This document shows, one piece after another, positions 8,830-17,074 of a stretch of DNA of 64,000 bases. Source of the DNA: Alkalihalobacillus alcalophilus ATCC 27647 = CGMCC 1.3604 (GTDB lineage Bacteria; Bacillota; Bacilli; Bacillales; Bacillaceae_D); assembly GCF_000292245.2 (NCBI RefSeq), contig NZ_ALPT02000005.1:1-64000 (forward strand), given 5' to 3'. The translations under genes were made by a program, and so were the position numbers. Below the pieces are notes generated by a model that saw only the letters and a program-made list of their open reading frames with translations, searched no databases and was not told the DNA's origin. The stretch's first letter is position 1. Every line of letters starts with the position of its first letter.

Positions 8830-9864
8830 CTAAGATTGATTAATTTTCATATCACCATATTGAATTTTTCCAATTTTTCGTAACCATTCTGATAGTATCA
8901 AACTTATGATAGCAGGTGCAACTATCAATAATAGAATGATTATGATTAACGTTTCCAAAGTAAAGCCCATCTCTGTAAAAATCATGATTGGACCGACAAA
9001 TCCACTCGTTCCCATCCCTGCCCCCGCAGGGTTATTAATTAAACCAACCAAAAGTGTACTTATAGGAGCAAGAATGATCCCTGCAGCCGTCGGCGGGATC
9101 AAAATATATGGATTTTTAATAATATTAGGCATTTGCAACATGGACGTACCTATTCCCAATGAAATGAGACCTGACCAGCGATTTTCACGATAACTACTCA
9201 CAGCAAAGCCAACCATTTGAGCCGCACAACCAACCGTCGCTGCCCCGGCTGCCAACCCTTCTAATTCAAGCATAATCGCTAGAGCTGCACTAGAGATGGG
9301 AGCTGTTAAAGCAAGGCCCATAATGGTGGCCACTAATACCCCCATTAATAAAGGTTGTTGTTCGGTTGCCCAAATAATCAAAGAACCGATTGATTGAAGA
9401 CCTGTTTGTATCCAAGGGCCAACAAAACTAGCTGTGACAAATCCACTCAAAACCGTTACAAATGGTGTTACAATAATATCTAGCTTCGTCTCTCCAGAAA
9501 CTAATTTACCAAGTTCAGTTGAAATAACAGCGGCAATAAAACTACCAGCAGGTCCTCCTAATGTCGCCCCCGCTGCTCCACTCACAACAGCGGCAAATAA
9601 CACAAGCTTTGGTGCCTTCAAGCTGAAAGCAACAGCCACACCAATTGCTGGCCCCATTAAACCCATGGTCAAAACACCTAGCTCTTCTAAAAATAAAAAG
9701 AGTGTATATTCACCAAACAAATTTTGCAATTGCTCTGCCATCGTTTTAATGATGAGTCCAATAATAAGCGACGCAAACAGACCAAGAGCCATATGACTCA
9801 TTGCATTAATTAAATAATTATTCCAACTCAGCTTTATCTCTTTTTTAGCTAAAAAACTTTTCAT
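8830..9864 (-). CDS. PTS_EIIC_2-type membrane permease
   Basis: 344 aa with about ten hydrophobic segments. The glycine-rich stretches GAAGATLGGPAGSFIAAVIS (about 97-116) and NNPAGAGMGTSGFVGPIMIF (about 277-296) are typical of the PTS_EIIC_2 family of putative sugar PTS IIC subunits. No IIA or IIB gene is adjacent, so whether it works with HPr/EI is unknown. The SD is AAGGGGG at 9871-9877, with a mini copy of the palindromic repeat touching it upstream. ytpP follows 14 bp downstream. Confidence 0.72.
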   Translation of the reverse strand: MKSFLAKKEIKLSWNNYLINAMSHMALGLFASLIIGLIIKTMAEQLQNLFGEYTLFLFLEELGVLTMGLMGPAIGVAVAFSLKAPKLVLFAAVVSGAAGATLGGPAGSFIAAVISTELGKLVSGETKLDIIVTPFVTVLSGFVTASFVGPWIQTGLQSIGSLIIWATEQQPLLMGVLVATIMGLALTAPISSAALAIMLELEGLAAGAATVGCAAQMVGFAVSSYRENRWSGLISLGIGTSMLQMPNIIKNPYILIPPTAAGIILAPISTLLVGLINNPAGAGMGTSGFVGPIMIFTEMGFTLETLIIIILLLIVAPAIISLILSEWLRKIGKIQYGDMKINQS

Positions 9865-9877
9865 TGCTATCCCCCTT

Positions 9878-9942
9878 GTTATAAAGCAAGGCCTGTTTGC
9901 TCAGAAGTGAGAAAAAATACAGGCGTAGCTAGATTGAATATA
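9878..9942 (-). repeat. Mini copy of the palindromic SD-abutting element
   Basis: About 60 bp: one arm GCAAGGCCTGTTTGCTCAGA, then GTGAGAAAAAAT, then the opposite arm ACAGGCGTAGCTAGATTGAA. The inner hairpin is missing. Arm bases are GCCTGT/ACAGGC, the alternative pairing version. On the minus strand it ends 4-6 nt from the AAGGGGG of the permease gene. Confidence 0.8.
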
Positions 9943-9951
9943 CATCCAACC

Positions 9952-10464
9952 TTACTCAAAAATTTCATAAGAATGGATCATTTGCAGCAACTGTTCCGTA
10001 TCTTCAACTAGATCATTGGCATTGGTTAGCTTCGTTAATTTGGCATTGCCTCTACCAACGGTTAATTCTACTTCGCGTTTATTTCCTTCTTGTTCCTTAA
10101 CACTTAAGAAATAAGCGTTATCGGCTCTTTCTTCTACAAGCAAGAGTGTATGAGCGTCGTACCTAATTTCCTGTTCTAACAATCTGCGGTCATCTGTCTC
10201 TGTTAAAGGCAAATAAAAAAAGACGATTAAGTCATCTCCATTCCCAATCACGATGTTATGATCTCGCTCCCGGATGACATCAAATAACTCAGGGACATAA
10301 ATAGCTAATTGCTCTAACTCCACATTTGGTTCCATACTCTCTTGTTCTAACGAATCATAGAAGACTTGTTCAGCCTCTTCTAATGATTCCTCAATCGGAA
10401 CCGAACAAGCTCCTAAAAGACTAATTAAAAGAAGATAAAAGCACACTTCCTTAATAAAATGCAA
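9952..10464 (-). CDS. Putative lipoprotein, unknown function
   Basis: 170 aa if translation starts at the TTG at 10464, preferred because GAGGTGAG lies 5 nt upstream; the frame is open to 10494. It has a short N-terminus with a lysine, a hydrophobic core and the lipobox LLGAC (about residues 16-20), predicting a lipid-anchored secreted protein. The mature part is strongly acidic with no recognised domain. It stands alone between the permease repeat and the divergent ytoQ. I cannot assign a family. Confidence 0.7.
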   Translation of the reverse strand: MHFIKEVCFYLLLISLLGACSVPIEESLEEAEQVFYDSLEQESMEPNVELEQLAIYVPELFDVIRERDHNIVIGNGDDLIVFFYLPLTETDDRRLLEQEIRYDAHTLLLVEERADNAYFLSVKEQEGNKREVELTVGRGNAKLTKLTNANDLVEDTEQLLQMIHSYEIFE

Positions 10465-10648
10465 AAAACTCACCTCAAAAATAGATAAATACAAAACATG
10501 AAACGAACTGATCTTATCGTTTGTCTAGAAAAATAACAAGTCCGAATGTTATTAGTGTCTCTTTTTCAGCCTATCTCATTCGCACCGTAAGGGAAAAACC
10601 TTTATACTTAATCTGTGAACAAACTATTAAATGGAGGGATATTTAATT

Positions 10649-11092
10649 ATGGAATTACTCGTCTATTTAGCTGGGGAAATACATTCACCTTGGAGAGAAG
10701 CTCTGAAAGAAATGGCTAAACAATATGAATTACCACTCGTATTTAAAGGACCGATGGAAGATCATGATCGTTCGGATAATATTGGCGAAGAGATTATCGG
10801 CAAGCAACCTAACGCTATTTTAAAAGATGAAGCAGCATCAGCGATCAACAATTTACGTACTCAAATTTGGCTTAATAAAGCCGATGTTGTCATTGCACTC
10901 TTTGGAGAAAATTATAAACAATGGAACACAGCAATGGATGCCTCTACTGCTATTGCTTTAGGCAAACCATTAATTCTTATTCGCCCCGAAAAGCTGCACC
11001 ACCCTTTAAAAGAATTATCAAATAAAGCACAAGTGACCGTTGAAACACCTGAACAAGCATTAAAAGCTTTATCATACATCTTTGAATCTTAG
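10649..11092 (+). CDS. ytoQ: YtoQ family protein
   Basis: 147 aa. Matches the YtoQ family, distantly related to nucleoside 2-deoxyribosyltransferases: MELLVYLAGEIHSPWREAL at the start, IGKQPNAILKDEAASAINNL and FGENYKQWNTAMDASTAIAL further on. The function is not established. The start is placed at the ATG after GGAGGG; an in-frame ATG six codons upstream overlaps that SD. Transcribed alone, convergent with the DUF84 gene, with a shared terminator between them. Confidence 0.85.
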   Translation: MELLVYLAGEIHSPWREALKEMAKQYELPLVFKGPMEDHDRSDNIGEEIIGKQPNAILKDEAASAINNLRTQIWLNKADVVIALFGENYKQWNTAMDASTAIALGKPLILIRPEKLHHPLKELSNKAQVTVETPEQALKALSYIFES

Positions 11093-11129
11093 TCAAAACA
11101 CCGTCCTCCAAGACCGACAACCAGACAAA

Positions 11130-11172
11130 GAAGAGCTGCCCCATTAAGTTTATCTTAATTAGACAGCTCTTC
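11130..11172. terminator. Bidirectional terminator between ytoQ and the DUF84 gene
   Basis: Outer stem GAAGAGCTG/CAGCTCTTC with an inner TTAAG/CTTAA stem. It lies between convergent genes and can serve both; the T runs are short. Confidence 0.65.
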
Positions 11173-11194
11173 ACTACTTTATAAATAGATTCCC

Positions 11195-11716
11195 TCAATG
11201 CTTCCAAAGCTTAAGCTGGTGCTCATATTGTCCATATAATAATTCAACAATATGTAGAAACATTGCTTTTCTTGTCACACGCCCAGCCGTAAAAACTCCA
11301 ATAGCGCCTTCTTTTTTTCGAATGTCGTGATCATCTGTTAAAAGGGCCATTACTTCTCCTAATTCTTTTCCTTTACGAAGCTCACTGGCGACCTCAAAAG
11401 GTAAAACAATTTTGGCTCCACTAGCAAGCCATACTTGTTCATGTGGTGTGACTAAGGCTCCCCAATTACAAAGCATTAATCCTCCAGGGGTCTCGGTTAC
11501 GCCCCCTTCCAGTCCAAAGGCAAGGTCAGCATTCGACACTTCCAAAGCAGCTTTTGCTCGGTTAACAGCCCCCTCTACCGTTTCTTCGTCACTAAACGGT
11601 TGTGAGGACACACCAGAAGGGACATCCACACTTTCAATAGTCGCTTTCATTTTCAAAAAAACTTCTTGAACAGCATGGACTTTAGCGGGATTTTTTGTTC
11701 CTACGGCTATTTTCAA
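11195..11716 (-). CDS. DUF84 family inosine/xanthosine triphosphatase-like protein
   Basis: 173 aa from the TTG at 11716, giving MKIAVGTKNPAKVHAVQEVF with GGGGTG upstream; the frame is open to 11731. This N-terminus, QPFSDEETVEGAVNRAKAAL and FGLEGGV belong to the DUF84/YjjX family, whose characterised members hydrolyse non-canonical ITP/XTP to keep them out of nucleic acids. Length is normal. The next upstream gene on the strand is ytoP, 38 bp away, so they may be co-transcribed. Confidence 0.8.
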   Translation of the reverse strand: MKIAVGTKNPAKVHAVQEVFLKMKATIESVDVPSGVSSQPFSDEETVEGAVNRAKAALEVSNADLAFGLEGGVTETPGGLMLCNWGALVTPHEQVWLASGAKIVLPFEVASELRKGKELGEVMALLTDDHDIRKKEGAIGVFTAGRVTRKAMFLHIVELLYGQYEHQLKLWKH

Positions 11717-11753
11717 AATATGACACCCCAACTTCTAAACTAAATAAAACCGT

Positions 11754-12824
11754 TTATTTTGATAAGATCGAATTTAACATCGTTCGGTCACTTGATTTAA
11801 CTAACTTAATTAATAACTCTTTTGCCGCTGCATAATCGTCAATATGAATAATCGAAGCTGCTGTATGGATATACCTTGAACAAATTCCAATTACAGCAGA
11901 AGGAACACCATTTCCACTCGTATGGACTCGCCCAGCATCTGTTCCACCGGCTGAAATAAAGTATTGGTATGGAATATCATTAGATTCTGCCGTATCAAGA
12001 ATAAACTCTCTCATCCCATGATGTGTCACCATCGTACGGTCAAAGATTCTTAATAAGGCTCCTTTACCTAAATGGCCAAACGCATCCTTGCCTCCTGTTG
12101 CGTCATTGGCAGGGCTTGCATCAAGTGCATAAAACAAATCAGGTTTGATCATATTAGCCGCTGTTTGTGCCCCTCTTAAACCAACCTCTTCTTGTACCGT
12201 TGCACCAGAATATAAAATGTTAGGTAATGACTCATTTTTTAATTCTTTTAATAATTCAATCGATAAACCTACACCATAGCGATTATCCCATGCTTTTGCT
12301 AAAATTTTCTTTTCATTAGCCATTGGTGTAAATGGACAAATAGGAACAATCTGCTGTCCTGGTTTGACACCAATTTTTAAAGCATCTGCTTTATCATCTG
12401 CCCCAATATCTATGTACATATTTTTTAATTCCATTGGTTTTGAACGTTTCGCTTCATCCAATAGATGAGGAGGGATCGAACCGATAACACCAATAACAGG
12501 ACCTTCATCAGTCATAATTTGAACACGTTGGGCAAGAAGGACTTGGCTCCACCAACCACCTAATGTTTGAAATTGGATTAAACCCTTTTCATTAATTGAA
12601 GTAACCATAAACCCTACTTCATCCATATGACCAGCGACCATTACCGTTGGACCTGATTCATCGCCTCTTTTGACTCCAAATATACTCCCAAGCTTGTCCT
12701 GGACTATTTCATCTGTGTATTTTGATAATTCTTCTTTTACAAATCGACGTACACCATGCTCAAAACCAGGTGCTCCCTGAAGCTCTGTTAGCGTTTTAAA
12801 TAAAGACATCGTTTCTTGATTCAT
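11754..12824 (-). CDS. ytoP: M42 family glutamyl aminopeptidase-like protein YtoP
   Basis: 356 aa. M42 metallopeptidase features: [14 protein letters not shown] (metal His), AKAWDNRYG (bridging Asp), [12 protein letters not shown] (catalytic and metal Glu), [11 protein letters not shown] and SAGGTDAG (metal ligands). Such cytosolic enzymes form dodecameric tetrahedra that trim peptides; the exact substrate is unknown. The start is set at the ATG after GGAAGGGAG; a TTG seven codons upstream lies in front of that SD. Its promoter region is interrupted 170 bp upstream by MITE-like element 1. Confidence 0.9.
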   Translation of the reverse strand: MNQETMSLFKTLTELQGAPGFEHGVRRFVKEELSKYTDEIVQDKLGSIFGVKRGDESGPTVMVAGHMDEVGFMVTSINEKGLIQFQTLGGWWSQVLLAQRVQIMTDEGPVIGVIGSIPPHLLDEAKRSKPMELKNMYIDIGADDKADALKIGVKPGQQIVPICPFTPMANEKKILAKAWDNRYGVGLSIELLKELKNESLPNILYSGATVQEEVGLRGAQTAANMIKPDLFYALDASPANDATGGKDAFGHLGKGALLRIFDRTMVTHHGMREFILDTAESNDIPYQYFISAGGTDAGRVHTSGNGVPSAVIGICSRYIHTAASIIHIDDYAAAKELLIKLVKSSDRTMLNSILSK

Positions 12825-12991
12825 CTGTCCATTACTCCCTTCCAAATTTCAAACAAATTTATGACCGTTAATACAATCATCTCCCTACATATTCTATCTG
12901 AAAAAAGAAATTTTGACCACAATTGCTATTGTAAGCAATTGTTACCTTTCTTTTTTTTCGGTATACTTATAAAAAGGATATATTTCAATAA

Positions 12992-13603
12992 CTCAACTTT
13001 CGCAGCTTATGATTGACCCTTAACCGTTGATAGAGATTGACTTTAGGGCGATACCATACTCAAATTGACTTTACATGAACGGTTCAATCGTTGACAGCCT
13101 GAACACATCTCTTCGTAGGCTGTTGAAGGAATCTGTGCAGTAAAATAAAGAGCTTCGGCTGTCGCTCCCAAAACCATACTCCGCGTCCTGCGGGAACCTG
13201 GCGAGCCTCCTCGGCAAGCCTTGCGGGGTCTCGCTCCACGGTTTATTCCCGCGGGAGTCTCCGTATGGTTTTGTCCGCTAAGTGTCGTGGAGAGGCTTGA
13301 TGATATGGCTTTTTCCAAATCAGCTATTTCTAACGCAGAAGGACCTTCTTCTTCACTTTGTTGGTTATGAAAAAAACAGGCAGTTGGCACCTATTTTTTT
13401 ATTCAATGAGAAAACCGAACCTAGATTCGATTCCATTATCTAGCGGACAAACAGACACGGAGACTCCCGCAGGAATAAACCGTCCAATGAGACCCCGCAA
13501 GCGTGCTGAGGAGGCTCATGAGGTTCTCGGCAAGGACGCGGAGTGTCTGTTTGGGAGCGACAGCCGGAGGGCCTATTATCTTTTTCTCGATGCGAAAGTT
13601 GAG
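12992..13603. mobile_element. MITE-like element, copy 1 (612 bp)
   Basis: Ends are CTCAACTTTCGCA and its inverse TGCGAAAGTTGAG. Flanks TCAATAA (left) and TAAATAA (right) could be a mutated 7-bp target duplication. Inside are two GC-rich segments in opposite orientation (about 13150-13290 and 13440-13570), each rich in GGAGACTCCCGC, GAGACCCCGCAAG and GGGAGCGACAGCC. No transposase is encoded; short open frames inside are by-products. It sits between divergent ytoP and ytzB and must contain or displace their promoters. Confidence 0.85.
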
Positions 13604-13680
13604 TAAATAAAAAAGCTCCATTTTAAATGAACCGCAGAATTTCGCTTTTTATGCCTTTAAACGAAAGGAAGGTCAGCTAA

Positions 13681-13992
13681 ATGAGTACAAAAAAATTTCT
13701 CGCTGGATTAGGCGTCGGATTAGTAGCAGGGTATTTCATTCGTGAATCACTAAATCAAGCTAATATCTCTCCAGAAAGAGCCTTAAAAAATGTCAAAAAG
13801 CAAGCAGGTGCCCATCACCAAATATCTGGCTCTTGGATACATATGGTACCTGAAACATTACACCGCAATGAAATGACCTATGAGGTGTATATTGGGGGAC
13901 TTTCAACCCAAACTGAATCGGGTATTGTACAATATGATTTTGTCGTTGATACTAAAACAGGTACTATCATTGAGATGTCCAAAAACGAATAG
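13681..13992 (+). CDS. ytzB: PepSY-domain small protein YtzB
   Basis: 103 aa. An N-terminal glycine-rich hydrophobic segment (FLAGLGVGLVAGYFI) probably anchors it to the membrane. The remainder resembles a PepSY-type domain (SPERALKNVKKQ and YDFVVDTKTGTIIEM). Matches YtzB in length and position. SD GAAAGGAAGG precedes the ATG. Single gene after MITE copy 1 with a terminator behind it. PepSY domains are suspected to inhibit proteases; nothing specific is known here. Confidence 0.85.
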   Translation: MSTKKFLAGLGVGLVAGYFIRESLNQANISPERALKNVKKQAGAHHQISGSWIHMVPETLHRNEMTYEVYIGGLSTQTESGIVQYDFVVDTKTGTIIEMSKNE

Positions 13993-14013
13993 CTGTTAAA
14001 ACTTCAAAATGAC

Positions 14014-14054
14014 AAAAGGATTTCTAAAGACAACATGCCTTAGAAATCCTTTTT
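14014..14054. terminator. Bidirectional terminator between ytzB and trmB
   Basis: Stem AAAAGGATTTCTAA/TTAGAAATCCTTTT, perfect over 14 bp, between convergent genes with T runs on both sides. Confidence 0.88.
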
Positions 14055-14055
14055 A

Positions 14056-14700
14056 TTATTTCTCACGATATTCAGCTTCACAGCGATAAATTCGCATATT
14101 CTTTTCGTGAAACTTTTGCTCATATTCTGTCATAATATTGCCTTCGATTCCACTCTTGTGCAAATCTAAACTAACATTATTTAAAATCATTCCATACTTA
14201 GAGAAACTATGTAAGGAATATTCAAATAAGCCTTGGTTATCTGTTTTAAAGTGGATTTCGCCACCTTTATTTAAGATCTTTTCATATTTATTTAAAAACG
14301 TTTTATACGTTAAACGACGTTTCTCATGTCGATTTTTTGGCCAAGGGTCGGTGAAGTTAATAAATAAACGAGCAATTTCCCCTTCAGCAAAAAAAGCTAA
14401 AAGCTCCTCAACATCTTCATTTAGAAATTTTACATTTGGTAATTCTGCTTCTTTTACTCTTTCCATCGCAGTTATAAGCACACTGTCATACTTTTCTATA
14501 CCAATAAAATTTATATGAGGGTGGGCCTGTCCCATACCCGTTAAAAATTGGCCTTTTCCTGTTCCTACTTCAACATAAATGGGGTTATCGTTGCCAAATA
14601 CAGAATTCCATTTCCCTTTTGATTTCTCTGGTGCAGCCATCACGATATGAGGATGGTTCTCCATTTCTTCCTTTGCCCATGGTTTATGACGCAAACGCAA
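14056..14700 (-). CDS. trmB: tRNA (guanine-N7-)-methyltransferase
   Basis: 214 aa. TrmB makes m7G46 in tRNA using SAM. Visible are the SAM-binding [15 protein letters not shown] (about 41-55), the acidic [10 protein letters not shown] motif and the TrmB signature [14 protein letters not shown] (about 115-129), with the tail [16 protein letters not shown]. Full length. Its start region faces MITE-like copy 2 about 70 bp upstream, in a spacer shared with divergent ytzH. Confidence 0.95.
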   Translation of the reverse strand: MRLRHKPWAKEEMENHPHIVMAAPEKSKGKWNSVFGNDNPIYVEVGTGKGQFLTGMGQAHPHINFIGIEKYDSVLITAMERVKEAELPNVKFLNEDVEELLAFFAEGEIARLFINFTDPWPKNRHEKRRLTYKTFLNKYEKILNKGGEIHFKTDNQGLFEYSLHSFSKYGMILNNVSLDLHKSGIEGNIMTEYEQKFHEKNMRIYRCEAEYREK

Positions 14701-14772
14701 AATTCATCACCTCTTTATATTCACTCAAAACTGTATTATAGCTCTTTCTTGTTAAAATGTATATCTTCTTTA

Positions 14773-15670
14773 CTCAACTTTCGCAGCGTATAATTGACCC
14801 TTATCCGTTGATAGAGATTGACTTTAGGGCGATGCCATACTCAAATTGACTTTACATGAACGGTTCAATCGTTGACAGCCTGAACACATCTCTTAGTAGA
14901 CTGTTGAAGGAAACTGTGCAGTAAAATAAAGAGCTTCGGCTGTCGCTCCCAAAACCATACTCCGCGTCCTGCGGGAACCTGGCGAGCCTCCTCGGCAAGC
15001 CTTGCGGGGTCTCGCTCCACGGTTTATTCCCGCGGGAGTCTCCGTATGGTTTTGTCCGCTAAGTGTCGTTGAGTTGCTTGATGATATGGCCATTCTCAAT
15101 CAGCTATTTCTAACGTAGAAGGACCTTCTTCTTCACTTTGTTGGTTATGGAACTAAATAGGTCGTTGCCACCTATTTTTTCCTAAGTCTGTAGTCATAAA
15201 AAGACAGGATAAACAAGCTCGATCATCTAGCTAATGTACAGAGCATCAACACGGATTTGTTTACAACTGGAACGGAATGAGTCATGGAAGGAGAAAAATC
15301 ACTCTCAAGCTACTGTACTTTGAAGTCATGACTGTTTTTTATTCAATGAGAAAACTGAACCTAGATTCGATTCCATTATCTAGCGGACAAACAGACACGG
15401 AGACTCCCGCAGGAATAAACCGTCCAATGAGACCCCGCAAGCGTGAAACGCTGAGGAGGCTCATGAGGTTCTCGGCAAGGACGCGGAGTGTCTGTTTGGG
15501 AGCGACAGCCGAAGAGCATTGTACATTGTCTATTTTTTCTTAATGCACAGTTTATCCGTTTTGTGTGATAGTACGTTCTCGCTTTTCAAACATGTCAAGG
15601 GCATTTGTTTAAGAGCTTCCTTTTCGCTCTGCCAACTCGTTGAACGGGTTTTCTCAATGCGAAAGTTGAG
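14773..15670. mobile_element. MITE-like element, copy 2 (898 bp) with perfect 7-bp target duplication
   Basis: Same CTCAACTTTCGCA terminal inverted repeats as copy 1. The flanks TTCTTTA at 14766-14772 and 15671-15677 are identical, a clear 7-bp target-site duplication. It carries the same two opposed GC-rich segments (about 14940-15070 and 15385-15520) but has extra sequence between and after them (about 280 bp more). No transposase frame. Inserted between divergent trmB and ytzH. Confidence 0.9.
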
Positions 15671-15772
15671 TTCTTTATAAGTAACCTTTCAAATGAGAAT
15701 CGTTGTATATATTTTTCAACAAAAGCTTATCCTATTCCTATAAAAGAAACTAGAACAAAAGGAGATAATCAT

Positions 15773-16027
15773 ATGCCGTTAACAACTGAACATAAGCTTG
15801 GATTACTAATGGATCTCCTCCAAAATGAAGTTAGTGAGCAGTACATGACCAGCCACGAAAAACAGCAATTGCTTGAATTATTAATAACGCTTAAAAATGA
15901 AAGTACGCTAAAAGAAGAAACGTTGCAGACAATTAATGAAATACAAGGTTATTCATTTGACCATCCTTGGCCACATGCCGATGTAGAAAATTGGTTAAAT
16001 ACATTTCAAAACCAAATAAACCAATAA
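15773..16027 (+). CDS. ytzH: YtzH-like small protein
   Basis: 84 aa, mostly helical and charged, beginning MPLTTEHKLGLLMDLLQN and ending near HPWPHADVENWLNTF. Matches YtzH in size and in its position between trmB and ytmP. SD AAAGGAGA precedes the ATG. Function unknown. Convergent with ytmP, sharing a terminator. Confidence 0.82.
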   Translation: MPLTTEHKLGLLMDLLQNEVSEQYMTSHEKQQLLELLITLKNESTLKEETLQTINEIQGYSFDHPWPHADVENWLNTFQNQINQ

Positions 16028-16095
16028 AACTACAGTTCTCGACACGATTTCCCCGGAAATATTTTCTTTCAACGATGCTACTCCTTTATTTCAAC

Positions 16096-16131
16096 AAAAA
16101 AGCTCTTCCTTATGAAAAGGAGAGCTCTTTG
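16096..16131. terminator. Bidirectional terminator between ytzH and ytmP
   Basis: Stem AAAAAGCTCTTCCT/AGGAGAGCTCTTT with one mismatch, T runs on both sides, between convergent genes. Confidence 0.82.
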
Positions 16132-16137
16132 TTTGTT

Positions 16138-16935
16138 TTATTTCAAAAAAGTGATTAAATATCGTTTCATCTCTTCTGCTTGTTCATATTCAGCTCTTTC
16201 AAGATGCCAAATAATCGATGCAATTGATTGAGAAATCACATACCATTGCATTCTTTCTTGTAATGAATCCCCTAAATCGAGGCCGTATTGTGCGATCCAA
16301 TCATTCCAATCTTCCTTGCTAATATATGTATGCAATAGCAAACCAAGATCAAGAGCAGGATCCGCTACAATCGCTCCATCCCAATCGATTAAATACAGTT
16401 GGTCTTCTTCTGTTAGCATCCAATTATTATGATTAATGTCTGAATGACAAACGACATAATGCTCGTAATCAATGTCTGGCAATTTCTCTTCTAAATAGTT
16501 CATCCCTTGTTTAATCGGCTCATCGACTATATCAAAAAGTTGCAATTGCAATCTTAAGTTCTCATAAATAACATCAGGTGTTAATGGTTCATTGCCAATC
16601 CGCTTAAACATATCTAATAATTCACTTGAACCATGAATTTTCCCTAACAAATTAGCAACCATTTCTTTCTTCATTTCATAAGACTTTAATTCCCTACCAT
16701 GCACCCAGCGTTGAGCTGTCACAACATCGCCATTTTCTAAACGCTTTGTCCAAAGTAATTTCGGAACAATGCCTTCAGCAGAAAGTACTGCTAAAAAAGG
16801 TGATGAATTGCGTTTCAAAAAAACTTTCTGGTCACCTTGCTGGGCTATATATGCTTCTCCAGTTATACCACCAGCTGGCTTCACCTTCCAGCCTTCTCCT
16901 AAGAACATTTCCAACCAATTCACCCTCAATTTCAT
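16138..16935 (-). CDS. ytmP: Choline kinase/aminoglycoside phosphotransferase-family protein YtmP
   Basis: 265 aa from the ATG at 16935; the frame is open to a GTG at 16962 and the SD is weak (GGGAAGAAAG). APH-fold kinase signs: VCHSDINHNNWMLTEE (catalytic loop with Asp and Asn) and LYLIDWDGAIVADPALDLG (metal-binding Asp). Such proteins phosphorylate small hydroxyl compounds such as choline or sugars; the substrate is unknown. Position before amyX agrees with B. subtilis. Confidence 0.85.
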   Translation of the reverse strand: MKLRVNWLEMFLGEGWKVKPAGGITGEAYIAQQGDQKVFLKRNSSPFLAVLSAEGIVPKLLWTKRLENGDVVTAQRWVHGRELKSYEMKKEMVANLLGKIHGSSELLDMFKRIGNEPLTPDVIYENLRLQLQLFDIVDEPIKQGMNYLEEKLPDIDYEHYVVCHSDINHNNWMLTEEDQLYLIDWDGAIVADPALDLGLLLHTYISKEDWNDWIAQYGLDLGDSLQERMQWYVISQSIASIIWHLERAEYEQAEEMKRYLITFLK

Positions 16936-17033
16936 TAACTTTCTTCCCAATCTCAAACACACTTTATAAGTATAGCTTATTTTTGCTTAAACTACCTTAA
17001 AAAAATTTATTTTTTCTTTATTCAAACACAACT

Positions 17034-17062
17034 GAGCAGAGCTACAGCTATGTACTCTGCTC
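17034..17062 (-). terminator. Possible terminator of amyX
   Basis: Perfect 8-bp stem GAGCAGAG/CTCTGCTC, but the following T tract on the minus strand is poor (GTTGTGTTTG). It lies 13 bp past the amyX stop. Confidence 0.5.
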
Positions 17063-17074
17063 TGCCCAAATAAT

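Noticed and set aside
13043..13606. Three frames of 61-115 aa inside MITE copy 1 (with relatives in copy 2)
   Set aside because: They follow the GC-rich inverted modules, appear in several frames at once and show no SD or domain.
12992..15670. Composite transposon carrying ytzB and trmB between two inverted elements
   Set aside because: Each copy has its own pair of ends and the 7-bp duplication is local to copy 2; the genes between are in the normal Bacillus order.
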